This document shows, in pieces, positions 17,799-26,426 of a stretch of 64,000 nt of DNA. The notes below the pieces were generated by a model. That model was not told the DNA's origin, did not search any database, and saw only the letters and a program-made list of their open reading frames with translations. The position numbers were made by a program, and so were the translations under genes. Position 1 is the first letter of the stretch; every line of letters starts with the position of its first letter. The stretch covers positions 62,001 to 126,000 of the forward strand of contig NZ_FNFX01000004.1 of assembly GCF_900100975.1 (NCBI RefSeq), given 5' to 3'. This DNA is from Methylophilus rhizosphaerae. Its GTDB lineage: Bacteria; Pseudomonadota; Gammaproteobacteria; Burkholderiales; Methylophilaceae.

Positions 17799-18998
17799 CT
17801 AGTGATTGGCAATAAAGACGCGGTTGCGCCCTTGCTGCTTGGCTGCATACAGTGCCGCATCTGCCATGCGCATCATCTGCGCCAGGCTCTGCTGCCCGTT
17901 TAACTGAGAGGTGGAAACCAGGCCAAATGAAGCGGTGTAATGAATCTGCTCACCGCTGTCGCTCATGACGCTGTGGTCCACTTCCGAGCGCAGGCGCTCA
18001 ATGACACGGGCGGCTTCATGCAAATCGGTCATCGGCATCAGGATACCGAACTCCTCGCCCCCCAGCCGGCCAACCATATCGCTGGTACGCAACGCGTTGA
18101 TACATTTCAGGCAGAAATTCTGCAACACCATGTCCCCGGCATGATGCCCGTATTGATCATTGATTTTTTTAAAATGGTCAATATCCACCATGGCGAATGA
18201 AAATGGCAGAGCATAGCGCTGGCTACGCCTTATCTCCGACTCCAGCTCCTGCATGAAATGCCGGCGATTGGCGATACCGGTCAAGAAATCGGTAAACGCA
18301 AATTTATCGGTTTCAAGATGTAGCTGGTAAATGCGCCAGACCACCAGCACGCTCACAACCAGGAACAGCATCAGTAGCAATGCCGCATACATGAGCCCCG
18401 ATCTGGTATGCATTTCCAGCCGCTGCCCACTCTCCTGCACATATTGCGTGGCGCGCTGGTTGGCATGCGCCAGGATAGACTCATTGAGCCTCGCCACTTC
18501 GGCAAATGCCGTTGTCCACCGGCTTCCTATCAGCTGATTGGCTTCGGAGAAATGGGCGCTTTGCAGTTGCTGCAGTATCTGGTCACGCACCTGGTTAAGA
18601 GCCTGCCATTTTTGTCTGAGTTTAATCACCTGTTGCGGGTCGCCGGAATAATTGCGTTGCATCACCGCAAGATGCGCGTCCACCAGATGCTCACGTGTCT
18701 CAATTTCTGCCCTCACCCCCTGCAACACGCTGGCATCTGCCTGGATCAGCGTGGCATACAGCAAATTGCTGCGGATCTGGTAAACATCGGCTTTCAGTTC
18801 AAGCGCAGCTTTTGAAACCGCATAAGGCTGCTCATAGAGGTTGCGCGTGGTCTGGTGCATGGCGCGCATGCTGGAAAAATAAATCCAGAGGAACAGCAAG
18901 GCCCCCATAAAAGCAATCAGGAACCCTGCAATAAGGATATACAGTACCGCTTTCTTGCGCTGCCTTTTCATGTCTTCATGGATTCGGAGTAGCCACAT
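17799..18998 (-). CDS. Membrane diguanylate cyclase (GGDEF)
   Basis: This protein makes c-di-GMP from two GTP. It has 399 residues: a membrane helix (about 22-45), a periplasmic helical-bundle sensor (about 46-195) with no recognised ligand, a second helix (about 198-222) and a GGDEF domain (about 235-395). The active site is GGEEF and the product-binding I-site RxxD (RTSD) lies exactly five residues before it, so the enzyme should be active and feedback-inhibited. The DIDHFKKIND and ANRRHFM motifs are intact. Start is uncertain: an ATG nine codons later (MKRQRKK) may be used. It is transcribed alone. Confidence 0.92.
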   Translation of the reverse strand: MWLLRIHEDMKRQRKKAVLYILIAGFLIAFMGALLFLWIYFSSMRAMHQTTRNLYEQPYAVSKAALELKADVYQIRSNLLYATLIQADASVLQGVRAEIETREHLVDAHLAVMQRNYSGDPQQVIKLRQKWQALNQVRDQILQQLQSAHFSEANQLIGSRWTTAFAEVARLNESILAHANQRATQYVQESGQRLEMHTRSGLMYAALLLMLFLVVSVLVVWRIYQLHLETDKFAFTDFLTGIANRRHFMQELESEIRRSQRYALPFSFAMVDIDHFKKINDQYGHHAGDMVLQNFCLKCINALRTSDMVGRLGGEEFGILMPMTDLHEAARVIERLRSEVDHSVMSDSGEQIHYTASFGLVSTSQLNGQQSLAQMMRMADAALYAAKQQGRNRVFIANH

Positions 18999-19026
18999 AT
19001 CGCGCGTGCCACGGATCGCACCGGCC

Positions 19027-19491
19027 TTATGTGTTTAATAACTTGATGATGACTGCCCACTCCTTGGGATCGACAGGTGTAATCGACAAGCGGTTCCCTT
19101 TTTGCAAGGTGCGCATATTGGCCAGTTCCGGCGTTTCACGCATTTCTTTCAGACCCAGCAAGCGAGTTTTGCGTACCAGCTTGACATCCACATTCACCCA
19201 GCGCGGGTTTTCCGGCGTCGACTTGGGGTCAAAATACTTGTGCCCCTCAACAAACTGGAACTTGTCAGGATAAGCCAGCTGGCTGACTTCACAGATGCCA
19301 ACAATACCGGGCTCATCACAGTTAGAGTGGTAAAACAGCACGCCATCGCCAATTTTCATCTGGTCACGCATGAAGTTGCGCGCCTGATAGTTGCGCACCC
19401 CATACCAGTCCACCGTCTGATTGGGAAGCCCCGCCAAATCATCAATCGAAACGTCCGAGGGCTCGGATTTCATCAACCAGTAACGCGCCAT
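19027..19491 (-). CDS. EVE domain protein
   Basis: This 154-residue protein is a single EVE domain of the PUA-like fold, which binds modified bases in RNA or DNA. The family start MARYWLMKSEPSDVSIDDL and the motifs YGVRNYQARNFMRDQMKIGD and GVLFYHSNCDEPGIVGI are clear. Stand-alone EVE proteins are widespread and are suspected to handle modified nucleotides or take part in DNA or RNA defence; no defence gene is next to it here. The start at 19491 gives the canonical N-terminus; the frame could extend nine codons upstream. Confidence 0.92.
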   Translation of the reverse strand: MARYWLMKSEPSDVSIDDLAGLPNQTVDWYGVRNYQARNFMRDQMKIGDGVLFYHSNCDEPGIVGICEVSQLAYPDKFQFVEGHKYFDPKSTPENPRWVNVDVKLVRKTRLLGLKEMRETPELANMRTLQKGNRLSITPVDPKEWAVIIKLLNT

Positions 19492-19559
19492 GCCTGAAAA
19501 CCTTCTTATGTCCAACAAATGCCAGTATCATAAACCAAGTTACAGTACAGCTGACAATC

Positions 19560-19919
19560 ATGGCAAAAAACGTTCTTGGCACCCGCCTCATTCCGTGCAA
19601 CATGCACCCGCTCACCGGCTTTATGCGTGATGGCTGCTGCGGCTTTCATCCCGAAGATGCAGGCAGGCACACGGTGTGTGCGGAGATGACCGATGAGTTC
19701 CTGGCTTTTTCACAGGCCCACGGCAATGATTTATCCACCCCGAGGCCGGAATATGACTTTCCCGGACTCAAGGCGGGGGATCGCTGGTGTTTGTGCGCAC
19801 GGCGCTGGCTGGATGCCAGCGAGGCCGGGTATGCCCCGCCGGTGGTTCTGGAATCTTGCGATGAAAGCTGCCTGGAAGTGGTCAGCCTGGCCGATCTCAT
19901 GTATCACGCATTGCGCTGA
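19560..19919 (+). CDS. DUF2237 family protein
   Basis: This 119-residue cytosolic protein matches the DUF2237 family through VLGTRLIPCNMHPLTGFMRDGCC near the start (split here: NVLGTRLIPCNMH and TGFMRDGCC), GRHTVCAEMTDEFL in the middle, and PGLKAGDRWCLCARRW. The conserved Cys residues (positions about 15, 25-26, 39 and 76-78) suggest metal binding or redox chemistry, but the role is unknown. It is divergent from the EVE gene and convergent with 6S RNA. Confidence 0.88.
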   Translation: MAKNVLGTRLIPCNMHPLTGFMRDGCCGFHPEDAGRHTVCAEMTDEFLAFSQAHGNDLSTPRPEYDFPGLKAGDRWCLCARRWLDASEAGYAPPVVLESCDESCLEVVSLADLMYHALR

Positions 19920-19937
19920 TCATGAGGGGGCAAAAAG

Positions 19938-20137
19938 AGATGTGCTAAGGGGTTACCTGAGCCGTATATCCTGAACCAAAAAGTTCAGGTGGTAACAGCC
20001 TAAGGTACATTAGGTTCACACGCCAAGGGTGTCTTAAAAAACTACCCAACTTAGTGCGATCTCACAGCACCTGATGAGCCGAAACCTATAACAAAGACTA
20101 GTTCAAGGAATTTTTGACTCAGGCAACGCCTTAACAC
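19938..20137 (-). ncRNA. ssrS: 6S RNA (ssrS) downstream of zapA
   Basis: The 200-base stretch after zapA folds as 6S RNA should. The 5' end (TTAAGGCGTTGCCTGAGTC) pairs almost throughout with the 3' end (GGCTCAGGTAACCCCTTAG) to make the long closing stem. A hairpin CCTGAAC-TTTTT-GGTTCAGG lies near the 3' side, as in E. coli 6S (CCTTGAACCAAGGGTTCAAGG), and a large unpaired middle region remains. The place, directly downstream of zapA on the same strand, is the classical ssrS position. It would bind sigma70 RNA polymerase in stationary phase. A T-rich CTCTTTTTG follows the 3' end. Ends are approximate. Confidence 0.82.
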
Positions 20138-20143
20138 ACCGGA

Positions 20144-20149
20144 AATATA
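20144..20149 (-). promoter_or_regulatory. -10 element candidate for 6S RNA
   Basis: TATATT on the minus strand lies 7-10 bases before the inferred 5' end of the 6S RNA. No clear -35 is at standard spacing, so this is weak support for an independent start. Confidence 0.4.
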
Positions 20150-20215
20150 CCGCTTGAAAAATGATACGCCATTTAACCGCAATGGCGATGAATTTTTTAT
20201 GTCGCTTTAAGGGGA

Positions 20216-20518
20216 TTACAACAATTTGTGCTGGCCGGACAACACTTCATCCATTTGCTGTTGCATGCTGGAAATGCGCCTTTTCACCTCACCAACATCC
20301 ACACCGTCACTGCGCGTATTCAGTAACTCGTGCGTAATATTCAATGCCGCCATGATTGCAATACGTTCCACGCTGACCATTTTGCCAGCATCGCGGATTT
20401 CACGCATTTTACCATCAAGGTAACTCACGGCCTGCAACAGGCTGTCGCGCTCTTCATCGGTACAGGTCACGCTTAACGCACGGCCCATGATCTCAATATC
20501 GACTGGTTGTTTCGCCAT
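20216..20518 (-). CDS. zapA: ZapA, cell division protein
   Basis: ZapA bundles FtsZ filaments at midcell. The 100-residue length is typical. The N-terminal globular part begins KQPVDIEIMGRALSVTCTDEE, which is the family signature, and the C-terminal half is a coiled coil (about 60-98). AGGAGG precedes the ATG. The gene directly upstream encodes a short coiled coil like those that accompany zapA in many betaproteobacteria, and 6S RNA follows downstream. Confidence 0.93.
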   Translation of the reverse strand: MAKQPVDIEIMGRALSVTCTDEERDSLLQAVSYLDGKMREIRDAGKMVSVERIAIMAALNITHELLNTRSDGVDVGEVKRRISSMQQQMDEVLSGQHKLL

Positions 20519-20521
20519 CGT

Positions 20522-20722
20522 TTATTGACCCTCCTGCGGCAATGCAGACAGCAACCGCTCCAGCTGCACACTGGCCTGCGTCATATTCAGCTTGAGTGAT
20601 TGCGACTCCTGGTGCAACTTCGTCAGCTCCTGACGTAACTGCCCATTATCTTCGCGTAGCTGAGTGCACAGCGTAACCAACTTCGCTACGCGCTCCTCCA
20701 AACTTTTCAGATCAGCATCCAT
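20522..20722 (-). CDS. ZapB-like coiled-coil protein (TIGR02449 type)
   Basis: From the ATG at 20722 this is a 66-residue protein made almost entirely of heptad-patterned helix (LKSLEERVAKLVTLCTQLRE and on). It matches the small proteins of the TIGR02449 type that occur immediately upstream of zapA. A link to division, by analogy with ZapB, is inferred from position and shape. The frame extends 19 codons upstream but the N-terminal part would be hydrophobic and unlike the family. Confidence 0.8.
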   Translation of the reverse strand: MDADLKSLEERVAKLVTLCTQLREDNGQLRQELTKLHQESQSLKLNMTQASVQLERLLSALPQEGQ

Positions 20723-20821
20723 CGGGCCATTATCAATGAAAAAAATGAGTGTGGTCAATAGGTAAGCGTAGATTTTCAAAGTAAATTAACAATCTCAACC
20801 TCACGCTGCCACGTTTAGTTA

Positions 20822-20851
20822 TTGGTAAATACAAAGGCTTTAGACTAAAAT
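20822..20851 (+). promoter_or_regulatory. Sigma70 promoter candidate for the B12 riboswitch
   Basis: TTGGTA and TAAAAT are separated by 18 bases. The predicted start lies at about 20858, just before the first conserved part of the cobalamin riboswitch. Confidence 0.55.
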
Positions 20852-20862
20852 ACCATTCAGTT

Positions 20863-21066
20863 GTCAGGTGCTTTGTCTGTGTTCCCACAGACAAAGTGAA
20901 ACTGGGAAACAGGTGCGTGAACCCATATTCACAATGCCTGTGCTGCCCCCGCAACGGTAAGCAAGTGCGGATCTATCCACACGCCACTGAGCATCAAGCT
21001 TGGGAAGGCGATAGATCAAAACTTGCCAGCCCGGAGACCGGCCTCACAACCAACCATTTGCAATAC
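20863..21066 (+). ncRNA. Cobalamin (AdoCbl) riboswitch
   Basis: The leader contains the B12-box elements in order: a GGTGCTTTGTCTGTG hairpin, GGGAAACAGGTGCGTGAA, GCTGCCCCCGCAACGGTAA, a variable stem, GCCACTG, TTGGGAAGGCG and GCCAGCCCGGAGACCGGCC. This is a complete cobalamin riboswitch core. It lies about 130 bases before the first btuB-like gene, and a terminator follows, so cobalamin should shut off the transporter by premature termination. Confidence 0.95.
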
Positions 21067-21096
21067 CGCGGGGTGACGGTGTCTGATTGTGTATTT

Positions 21097-21123
21097 AGCC
21101 TTGCTATCCGCTAAGGCTTTTTT
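21097..21123 (+). terminator. Terminator of the B12 riboswitch expression platform
   Basis: AGCCTT and AAGGCT form a stem with a 10-base loop and are followed by TTTTT, 30 bases after the riboswitch core and 70 bases before the btuB start. This is the expected off-state of the switch. Confidence 0.75.
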
Positions 21124-21194
21124 CATCATCTACAACTCCCTGGTATTGATATTCAACCCATATGCGGGGTCGCATATGACACAGGGACAAGATA

Positions 21195-23075
21195 ATGAAA
21201 AAAGCGATTATTAAAGGACTTATTGGCCTTTCTCTCAGTGAGTTCGCCTACGCAGCAGACCATGCAGCGCTGGACGAAGTCGTCGTAACAGCCACACGTA
21301 CACCACAGCAACAAGCATCCGTCATTGCCGACGTTTCCGTTGTTAGCGCAGAGGAGATCAGGCGCGGCGGCCAATCCACGCTGATTGAAGTGCTGCAACG
21401 CCAGCCTGGTATTGAGATTACCAGCAATGGCGGTGCAGGAAAAACCTCCGGTATCTTCATGCGCGGAACAAATACCGGACATGTTCTTGTGTTAATTGAT
21501 GGTGTGCGCATGCAATCTGCCACAGCTGGTACCACCACACTTGAAAACCTCCCCATTCAACAAATTGACCATATTGAAATTGTCAGGGGGCCTGTCTCCA
21601 GTCTGTATGGCCAGGATGCCATTGGAGGTGTCATTCAGATTTTTACCAAAAAAGGTGTAGAGGGCTTTAAACCATACGCAAACTTAGGTTATGGCACATA
21701 TGACACAACGCTAGCCGAAGCAGGTTTGCGAGGTAAGCAAGGGGCAACAGCTTACGCGATCAATGTATCCGCCAACAAAACCAATGGTTTTTCGGCATTG
21801 GATACCCATAATCCGAACCTGAGCGACAATGACGGTTATCGCAACCTTGCGGTAAGTGGCAGCTTATCGCACCAAATTATCGAAGGTCATGAAGTCGGAT
21901 TGACCTTGATGCATAGTAAAGGCAGAACGCGTTTCGATAACCGATACAATATTGACCCATCTTTTCCAGCATTTAACCCCGCATTCTCTGATTATGCAGA
22001 TATAGAACAAGACGCTTACTCTTTATTTAGTAAAAATCAGATTTTTAGCAACTGGCACTCTACTCTGCGTATTGGCTTTGGACTTGATGAATCGGTCACC
22101 CATGGAGCAGATTCATTCGCTCCAACTCGCAGCTTGTTTAGAACAAAACAAGATCAACTCAACTGGCAGAATGACATCACTCTTCCTGTCGGCACTCTGA
22201 CCCTGATGTACGATAAACTGGTAGACAGAGTTCATTCAACAACAGACTTTAACGAGACCAAGCGCACCAATGAAGGTTATGTTGCCAGTTATGTGGCAAA
22301 TATCGGAGCGCATACCTTTCAGGCAAGCGCTCGTGAGGATCATAACTCCAGTTTTGGCAACAATGTTACTGGCGGGTTAGGTTATGGCTACAGCATCAAC
22401 AACGCTTGGCGAATTACTGGCAGCTATGGCTCGGCATTCAAAGCGCCCACTTTCAATGACTTGTTTTATCCTGATTACTTTGGATCGCCTACTAGCAACC
22501 CGAACCTTAAACCCGAGAAATCAGACAATGTGGAAGCCAGCCTACGTTATCGTGATGAAACATCCAATGCATCTCTTACGGTCTATGAAAACAAGATCCG
22601 AAACTTAATTATCTTAGATAGCGCATATGTTCCTGCCAACCTGAATAAAGCCACCATTCGTGGAATAACGCTGGCTGCCAGCAAACAATGGGAAAGTATA
22701 GACTTAAGCGGTAGCGTTGATATTCAATCGCCTCATGATGCTGACACTGGCAACTTACTGGTGCGTCGCGCCAATCGTCATGGACAACTCAACCTTGGCT
22801 ACACTGTACAAGATTGGCGCTTTGGCGCGGAAATGACGACCTCGTCAGCTCGCTACAATGACGCTGCCAATACCTTGCGCATGGGTGGATATACCCTTTT
22901 CAACATGACAGCCCAGTACAGAATTGACCGGGATTGGACACTGCAGGCTCGAGCCAACAACATCTTTGATAAGCACTACTACTTGGCACTGGATGGCAAT
23001 CCGGCAATAGACGGTTTTGCCTATGCTACACCCGGTGCAAATTTGTTCGTGAATATCCGTTACGAACCTCAATAA
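21195..23075 (+). CDS. btuB: BtuB-like TonB-dependent cobalamin receptor (copy 1)
   Basis: This is an outer-membrane corrinoid receptor of 626 residues. It has a signal peptide (about 1-21, ending FAYA), a TonB box (LDEVVVTATRTP, about 31-42), a plug domain (about 45-155; QRQPGIEITSNGGAGKTSGIFMRG split over the plug, LVLIDGVRM, VRGPVSSLYGQDAIGGVI) and a 22-strand barrel ending in an aromatic-rich strand (ANLFVNIRYEPQ). It uses TonB energy to bring B12 into the periplasm. It sits directly behind the B12 riboswitch. Its codon usage is more AT-rich than that of its neighbours, which may point to separate acquisition. The next gene is a close paralogue. Confidence 0.92.
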   Translation: MKKAIIKGLIGLSLSEFAYAADHAALDEVVVTATRTPQQQASVIADVSVVSAEEIRRGGQSTLIEVLQRQPGIEITSNGGAGKTSGIFMRGTNTGHVLVLIDGVRMQSATAGTTTLENLPIQQIDHIEIVRGPVSSLYGQDAIGGVIQIFTKKGVEGFKPYANLGYGTYDTTLAEAGLRGKQGATAYAINVSANKTNGFSALDTHNPNLSDNDGYRNLAVSGSLSHQIIEGHEVGLTLMHSKGRTRFDNRYNIDPSFPAFNPAFSDYADIEQDAYSLFSKNQIFSNWHSTLRIGFGLDESVTHGADSFAPTRSLFRTKQDQLNWQNDITLPVGTLTLMYDKLVDRVHSTTDFNETKRTNEGYVASYVANIGAHTFQASAREDHNSSFGNNVTGGLGYGYSINNAWRITGSYGSAFKAPTFNDLFYPDYFGSPTSNPNLKPEKSDNVEASLRYRDETSNASLTVYENKIRNLIILDSAYVPANLNKATIRGITLAASKQWESIDLSGSVDIQSPHDADTGNLLVRRANRHGQLNLGYTVQDWRFGAEMTTSSARYNDAANTLRMGGYTLFNMTAQYRIDRDWTLQARANNIFDKHYYLALDGNPAIDGFAYATPGANLFVNIRYEPQ

Positions 23076-23097
23076 TTATCAGCTGAAAATTTAAATT

Positions 23098-23133
23098 GGC
23101 GCCACTGTGCAAATTGCATATCGCACATGCGCC
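23098..23133. repeat. Interrupted hairpin between the btuB paralogues
   Basis: GGCGC/GCGCC and TGTGC/GCACA form a two-part stem shortly after the first btuB. No good T-run follows, so it may only weakly terminate or may protect the mRNA end. Confidence 0.4.
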
Positions 23134-23267
23134 TTTGGAAAATTCAGAGACAGTATCAGACATCATTGGCACAAAATACTTCGGGTATAAGCATTTCAAT
23201 CGAACAATAGGGGAAAAATGCCCCTGGTTCTTTAAATGGCTATCTCAAGTATGCACTCAGGATTAAC

Positions 23268-25139
23268 ATGCATCGCAATATCATCAAAACACTTATCGTG
23301 ATTTACCCGGCTTTAGCATTTTCAGAAGTCAACCTCAACAACATCACCGCGCAATCGACAGCTCTCGACGAGATCACGGTCACCGCTGCCAGGACGCCTA
23401 TCTCCACCAGGACGGCAACAGGTGACATCACCATTATCGAGCGGGAAGAAATAGAACGCTTGTCTGGTGGCGGCCTGGTAGATCTACTCAAACTACAACC
23501 CGGTATGCAGATCGTCTCCAATGGCGGCATGGGAACCTCTACAAGTGTGTACATGCGTGGTACCAATGCTGACCAACTGGTCGTACTGGTAGACGGCATC
23601 CGCGTAAATTCAGCCACGTCAGGCACCACTGCTTTTGAAAACCTGCCGTTATCAACCATAGATCGTATCGAAATTTTACGTGGCCCCGCTTCCAGTCTTT
23701 ACGGCTCGGACGCGATTGGCGGTGTGATTCAAATCTTTACGCGTCGCGGTCAATCTGACAAAACCCGTCTTTATGGTAATGTGGGGGCTGGCAGCTACGA
23801 CACTTATACAGGCAGTGCAGGACTAAGCTCCCAATATAAAGCACTGCAATTTGGTGCACAAATCAGCAGCTATGACACACGCGGCATATCCGCACGCAAG
23901 CATCCTCCGCTGAGAGTCGACAAAGATAGGGACGGTTATAACAATCTAAGTGGTTCTGCTTATGCCACCTTGAATTTTGCCGAAGGACATAGTTTGAACC
24001 TGAATTTTTTCGGTTCTGATGGGCAAAATCATTACGACAGTGGCTTCAACAACTATACAAACATGCATCAGCAGGCGTATAGCGCAACCTTAAAAGATAA
24101 AATTAACCAGTACTGGACCAGCACCTTGAAATATGGGGTCGGGCAGGATCGTTCCTTCACCTTTGACAAACCCACAAGCCAAAGCAAATTTGATTCTGAG
24201 CAAACACAACTCACCTGGCAGCATGATTTCGCATTACCTGTCGGCGTACTGACCTTTGCCTATGACCGGCTTGAACAGGATATCCTGACTTCGACCAACG
24301 GTACACGCAATATTGATAGAACGAGGAACAACGATAGTTTCACACTGGGTTATGCCGGCCAATATGAAGCACACAGTGCACAGATCTCATTGCGGGAAGA
24401 CCACAATACCCAATATGGCAACTTTGTCACCGGCGGGCTGGGTTATGGCTACAGCTTATCTCCGGAATGGCAAATCACCGCACAATATGGCTCTGCATTT
24501 AAGGCTCCAACATTTAACCAGCTTTATTACCCGAATTTTGGTGACCCGAATTTGGCCCCGGAGAAATCAGACAATCTGGAAACCAGCCTGCGTTATCAAA
24601 ATGCCATCATGCAGGCCAAATTTACCGTATTTGATAACCATATCCGCGATCTTATCCAGAATGCCGGCCCTGCTACGCCAGGCTGTACCCTGGGAGGTTT
24701 CTGCCCCCTCAATGCGGGCAAGGTTGAGATTCAGGGTATCACAAGCGAGCTTGCTTATACGCTTGATTCGAACTGGCAATTGTCTGGCAACCTGACCGTC
24801 CAGTCCCCACGCGTAGATGAGACAGATAACCTATTGGCGAGACGCAGCCAGCGCTATGGCAATCTTTTAGTGCAATACACGTCCGGCGACTGGAACTGGA
24901 GCGCAGAAATCAATGCCTTCTCCAAACGCTATGACAATGCAGCAAATACCAAAGTCCTGGCAGGCTATGCGTTGCTCAATTCAACGCTTAGCTACAAACT
25001 CAACCGTGACTGGAAACTACAGGCACGTGCCAATAATATTCTGGATAAGGACTATGTGCTGGCAGCTGCCACATCCACAGTGAACTACAACACCATGGGT
25101 GCAAACGTGTTTTTCAGCCTCAACTATGCCATGCAATAA
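23268..25139 (+). CDS. btuB: BtuB-like TonB-dependent receptor (copy 2)
   Basis: This second receptor of 623 residues is a paralogue of the first. It shows a signal peptide (about 1-17), a TonB box (LDEITVTAARTP), a plug with LVVLVDGIRVN and LRGPASSLYGSDAIGGVI, and near-identical barrel stretches such as GLGYGYS, YGSAFKAPTFN and PEKSDN. Differences in the extracellular loops, including a Cys pair in GCTLGGFCPL, suggest another corrinoid or another partner. AGGA precedes the ATG. It has no riboswitch of its own; it lies 192 bases after copy 1 and may depend on the same switch by readthrough. Confidence 0.88.
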   Translation: MHRNIIKTLIVIYPALAFSEVNLNNITAQSTALDEITVTAARTPISTRTATGDITIIEREEIERLSGGGLVDLLKLQPGMQIVSNGGMGTSTSVYMRGTNADQLVVLVDGIRVNSATSGTTAFENLPLSTIDRIEILRGPASSLYGSDAIGGVIQIFTRRGQSDKTRLYGNVGAGSYDTYTGSAGLSSQYKALQFGAQISSYDTRGISARKHPPLRVDKDRDGYNNLSGSAYATLNFAEGHSLNLNFFGSDGQNHYDSGFNNYTNMHQQAYSATLKDKINQYWTSTLKYGVGQDRSFTFDKPTSQSKFDSEQTQLTWQHDFALPVGVLTFAYDRLEQDILTSTNGTRNIDRTRNNDSFTLGYAGQYEAHSAQISLREDHNTQYGNFVTGGLGYGYSLSPEWQITAQYGSAFKAPTFNQLYYPNFGDPNLAPEKSDNLETSLRYQNAIMQAKFTVFDNHIRDLIQNAGPATPGCTLGGFCPLNAGKVEIQGITSELAYTLDSNWQLSGNLTVQSPRVDETDNLLARRSQRYGNLLVQYTSGDWNWSAEINAFSKRYDNAANTKVLAGYALLNSTLSYKLNRDWKLQARANNILDKDYVLAAATSTVNYNTMGANVFFSLNYAMQ

Positions 25140-25235
25140 ACCAGGCTGAGTCATCGGTGGATTTTGCCCAAGCCTTGGGGAATTGGGCTAAAATTCACCC
25201 CTCAACAATTTAATTATTATTCGGGAGTCACTGGC

Positions 25236-25805
25236 ATGCCACGTAAAATTTCAACTCAATCTCTGGCAATCGCACTTGCCATTGCACTGATGGTCATCGT
25301 GACACGCGGCCATCATTTTGCTTCTATCGATTTCTTGCCTAGCGCGTCTTACGCTGCGTTCTTTATTGCGGGCTACTACCTGCGCTCTACCCTCATGTTT
25401 GTGGCATTGCTGGCCTTGTGCGCCGGCCTGGATATGGCAGCAGTGACCTGGGGTGGCGTCAGCAATTTCTGCGTCACACCGGCTTACGGTTTCTTGTTGC
25501 CGGCGTATGGCACCATGTGGCTGGCTGGCCGCTGGATTGCGAACAACACAACCTGGGCACTGAGCAGCCTGTTTAAACTGACAGGTGTGGTGGTTGTCGC
25601 TGCTGCTATTGCCGAGTTGTTCTCCAGCGGTGGTTTCTACTTCTTTGGCGGCCGTTACCCAGACCCAACCCTGGTGGAGTTTGTGCCACGCCTGGTCAAA
25701 TACTTCCCCAAACAACTCGAAGCAATTGCGTTCTGGGTGGTTGTGGCATTAATTGCCCATGTGGTGTTTGGCCTGGCCAAGCGCTCCGTGCGCGAAAACG
25801 CTTAA
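25236..25805 (+). CDS. btuM: BtuM-like B12 inner-membrane transporter
   Basis: This is a membrane protein of 189 residues with about six hydrophobic helices (near 8-24, 36-52, 54-72, 80-98, 105-128, 160-182). It resembles BtuM, a small ECF S-component-like transporter reported to import cobalamin and to decyanate cyanocobalamin through a conserved Cys (Cys80 in the Thiobacillus protein). Here Cys79, in GGVSNFCVTPAYG at the end of helix 3, is at the equivalent place. The position after btuB and before cobO supports this. No ECF ATPase or T-component is encoded in the window. GGGAG precedes the ATG at 25236. The assignment rests on size, layout, Cys and context, not on an alignment. Confidence 0.72.
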   Translation: MPRKISTQSLAIALAIALMVIVTRGHHFASIDFLPSASYAAFFIAGYYLRSTLMFVALLALCAGLDMAAVTWGGVSNFCVTPAYGFLLPAYGTMWLAGRWIANNTTWALSSLFKLTGVVVVAAAIAELFSSGGFYFFGGRYPDPTLVEFVPRLVKYFPKQLEAIAFWVVVALIAHVVFGLAKRSVRENA

Positions 25806-25820
25806 GTTTTACGCATCATC

Positions 25821-26426
25821 ATGGAAACGAATGACCGTGACAGCCGCCATAAGGCGCGCATGGTACGAAAAAAAGCGGTCATTGATGAAAAAATCGAGCA
25901 GGCCAACCAGGAAAAAGGCCTGCTCCTGATCCTCACCGGCAACGGCAAAGGCAAAAGCTCCTCGGCCTTTGGCATGGTTGCGCGCTCCCTGGGCCACGGC
26001 ATGCGTGTCGGCGTCGCCCAATTCATCAAAGGCCGCTCAGATACCGGCGAAGAAGCCTTTTTCCGCCAGCACCCTGCCGTGACCTGGCATGTGCTGGGCG
26101 AAGGCTTTACCTGGAATACCCAGGACCGCCAGCGCGATACCGAAACCGCCATGCGTGGCTGGCAGATTGTGGCTGGGATGCTGCAAGACCCCGCTATCCA
26201 GCTTGTCGTGCTGGATGAACTGACATACACCTTCAAATATGGCTACCTGGATGAACAAATGGTGCTGGATGCGATTGCCAAGCGCCCTCCCATGCAGCAT
26301 GTGGTCATTACCGGCCGCGGTGCTTCCGAAGCCCTGAGAAACGCCGCCGATACAGTCTCGGAACTGATGGATGTCAAACATGCCTGGCGTGCAGGCATCA
26401 AGGCCCAGGCCGGGATAGATCTGTAA
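25821..26426 (+). CDS. cobO: CobO/BtuR, corrinoid adenosyltransferase
   Basis: This enzyme transfers the adenosyl group of ATP to the cobalt of cob(I)yrinate diamide or cobinamide. The 201-residue protein shows the P-loop-like ILTGNGKGKSSSAFGMVAR (about 34-52), GVAQFIKGR, and the LVVLDELTYTFKYGYLD segment, all typical of the CobO/CobA/BtuR type. The stop codon overlaps the start of cobB (TAATG), so the two are coupled. It serves both de novo synthesis and salvage. Confidence 0.95.
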   Translation: METNDRDSRHKARMVRKKAVIDEKIEQANQEKGLLLILTGNGKGKSSSAFGMVARSLGHGMRVGVAQFIKGRSDTGEEAFFRQHPAVTWHVLGEGFTWNTQDRQRDTETAMRGWQIVAGMLQDPAIQLVVLDELTYTFKYGYLDEQMVLDAIAKRPPMQHVVITGRGASEALRNAADTVSELMDVKHAWRAGIKAQAGIDL

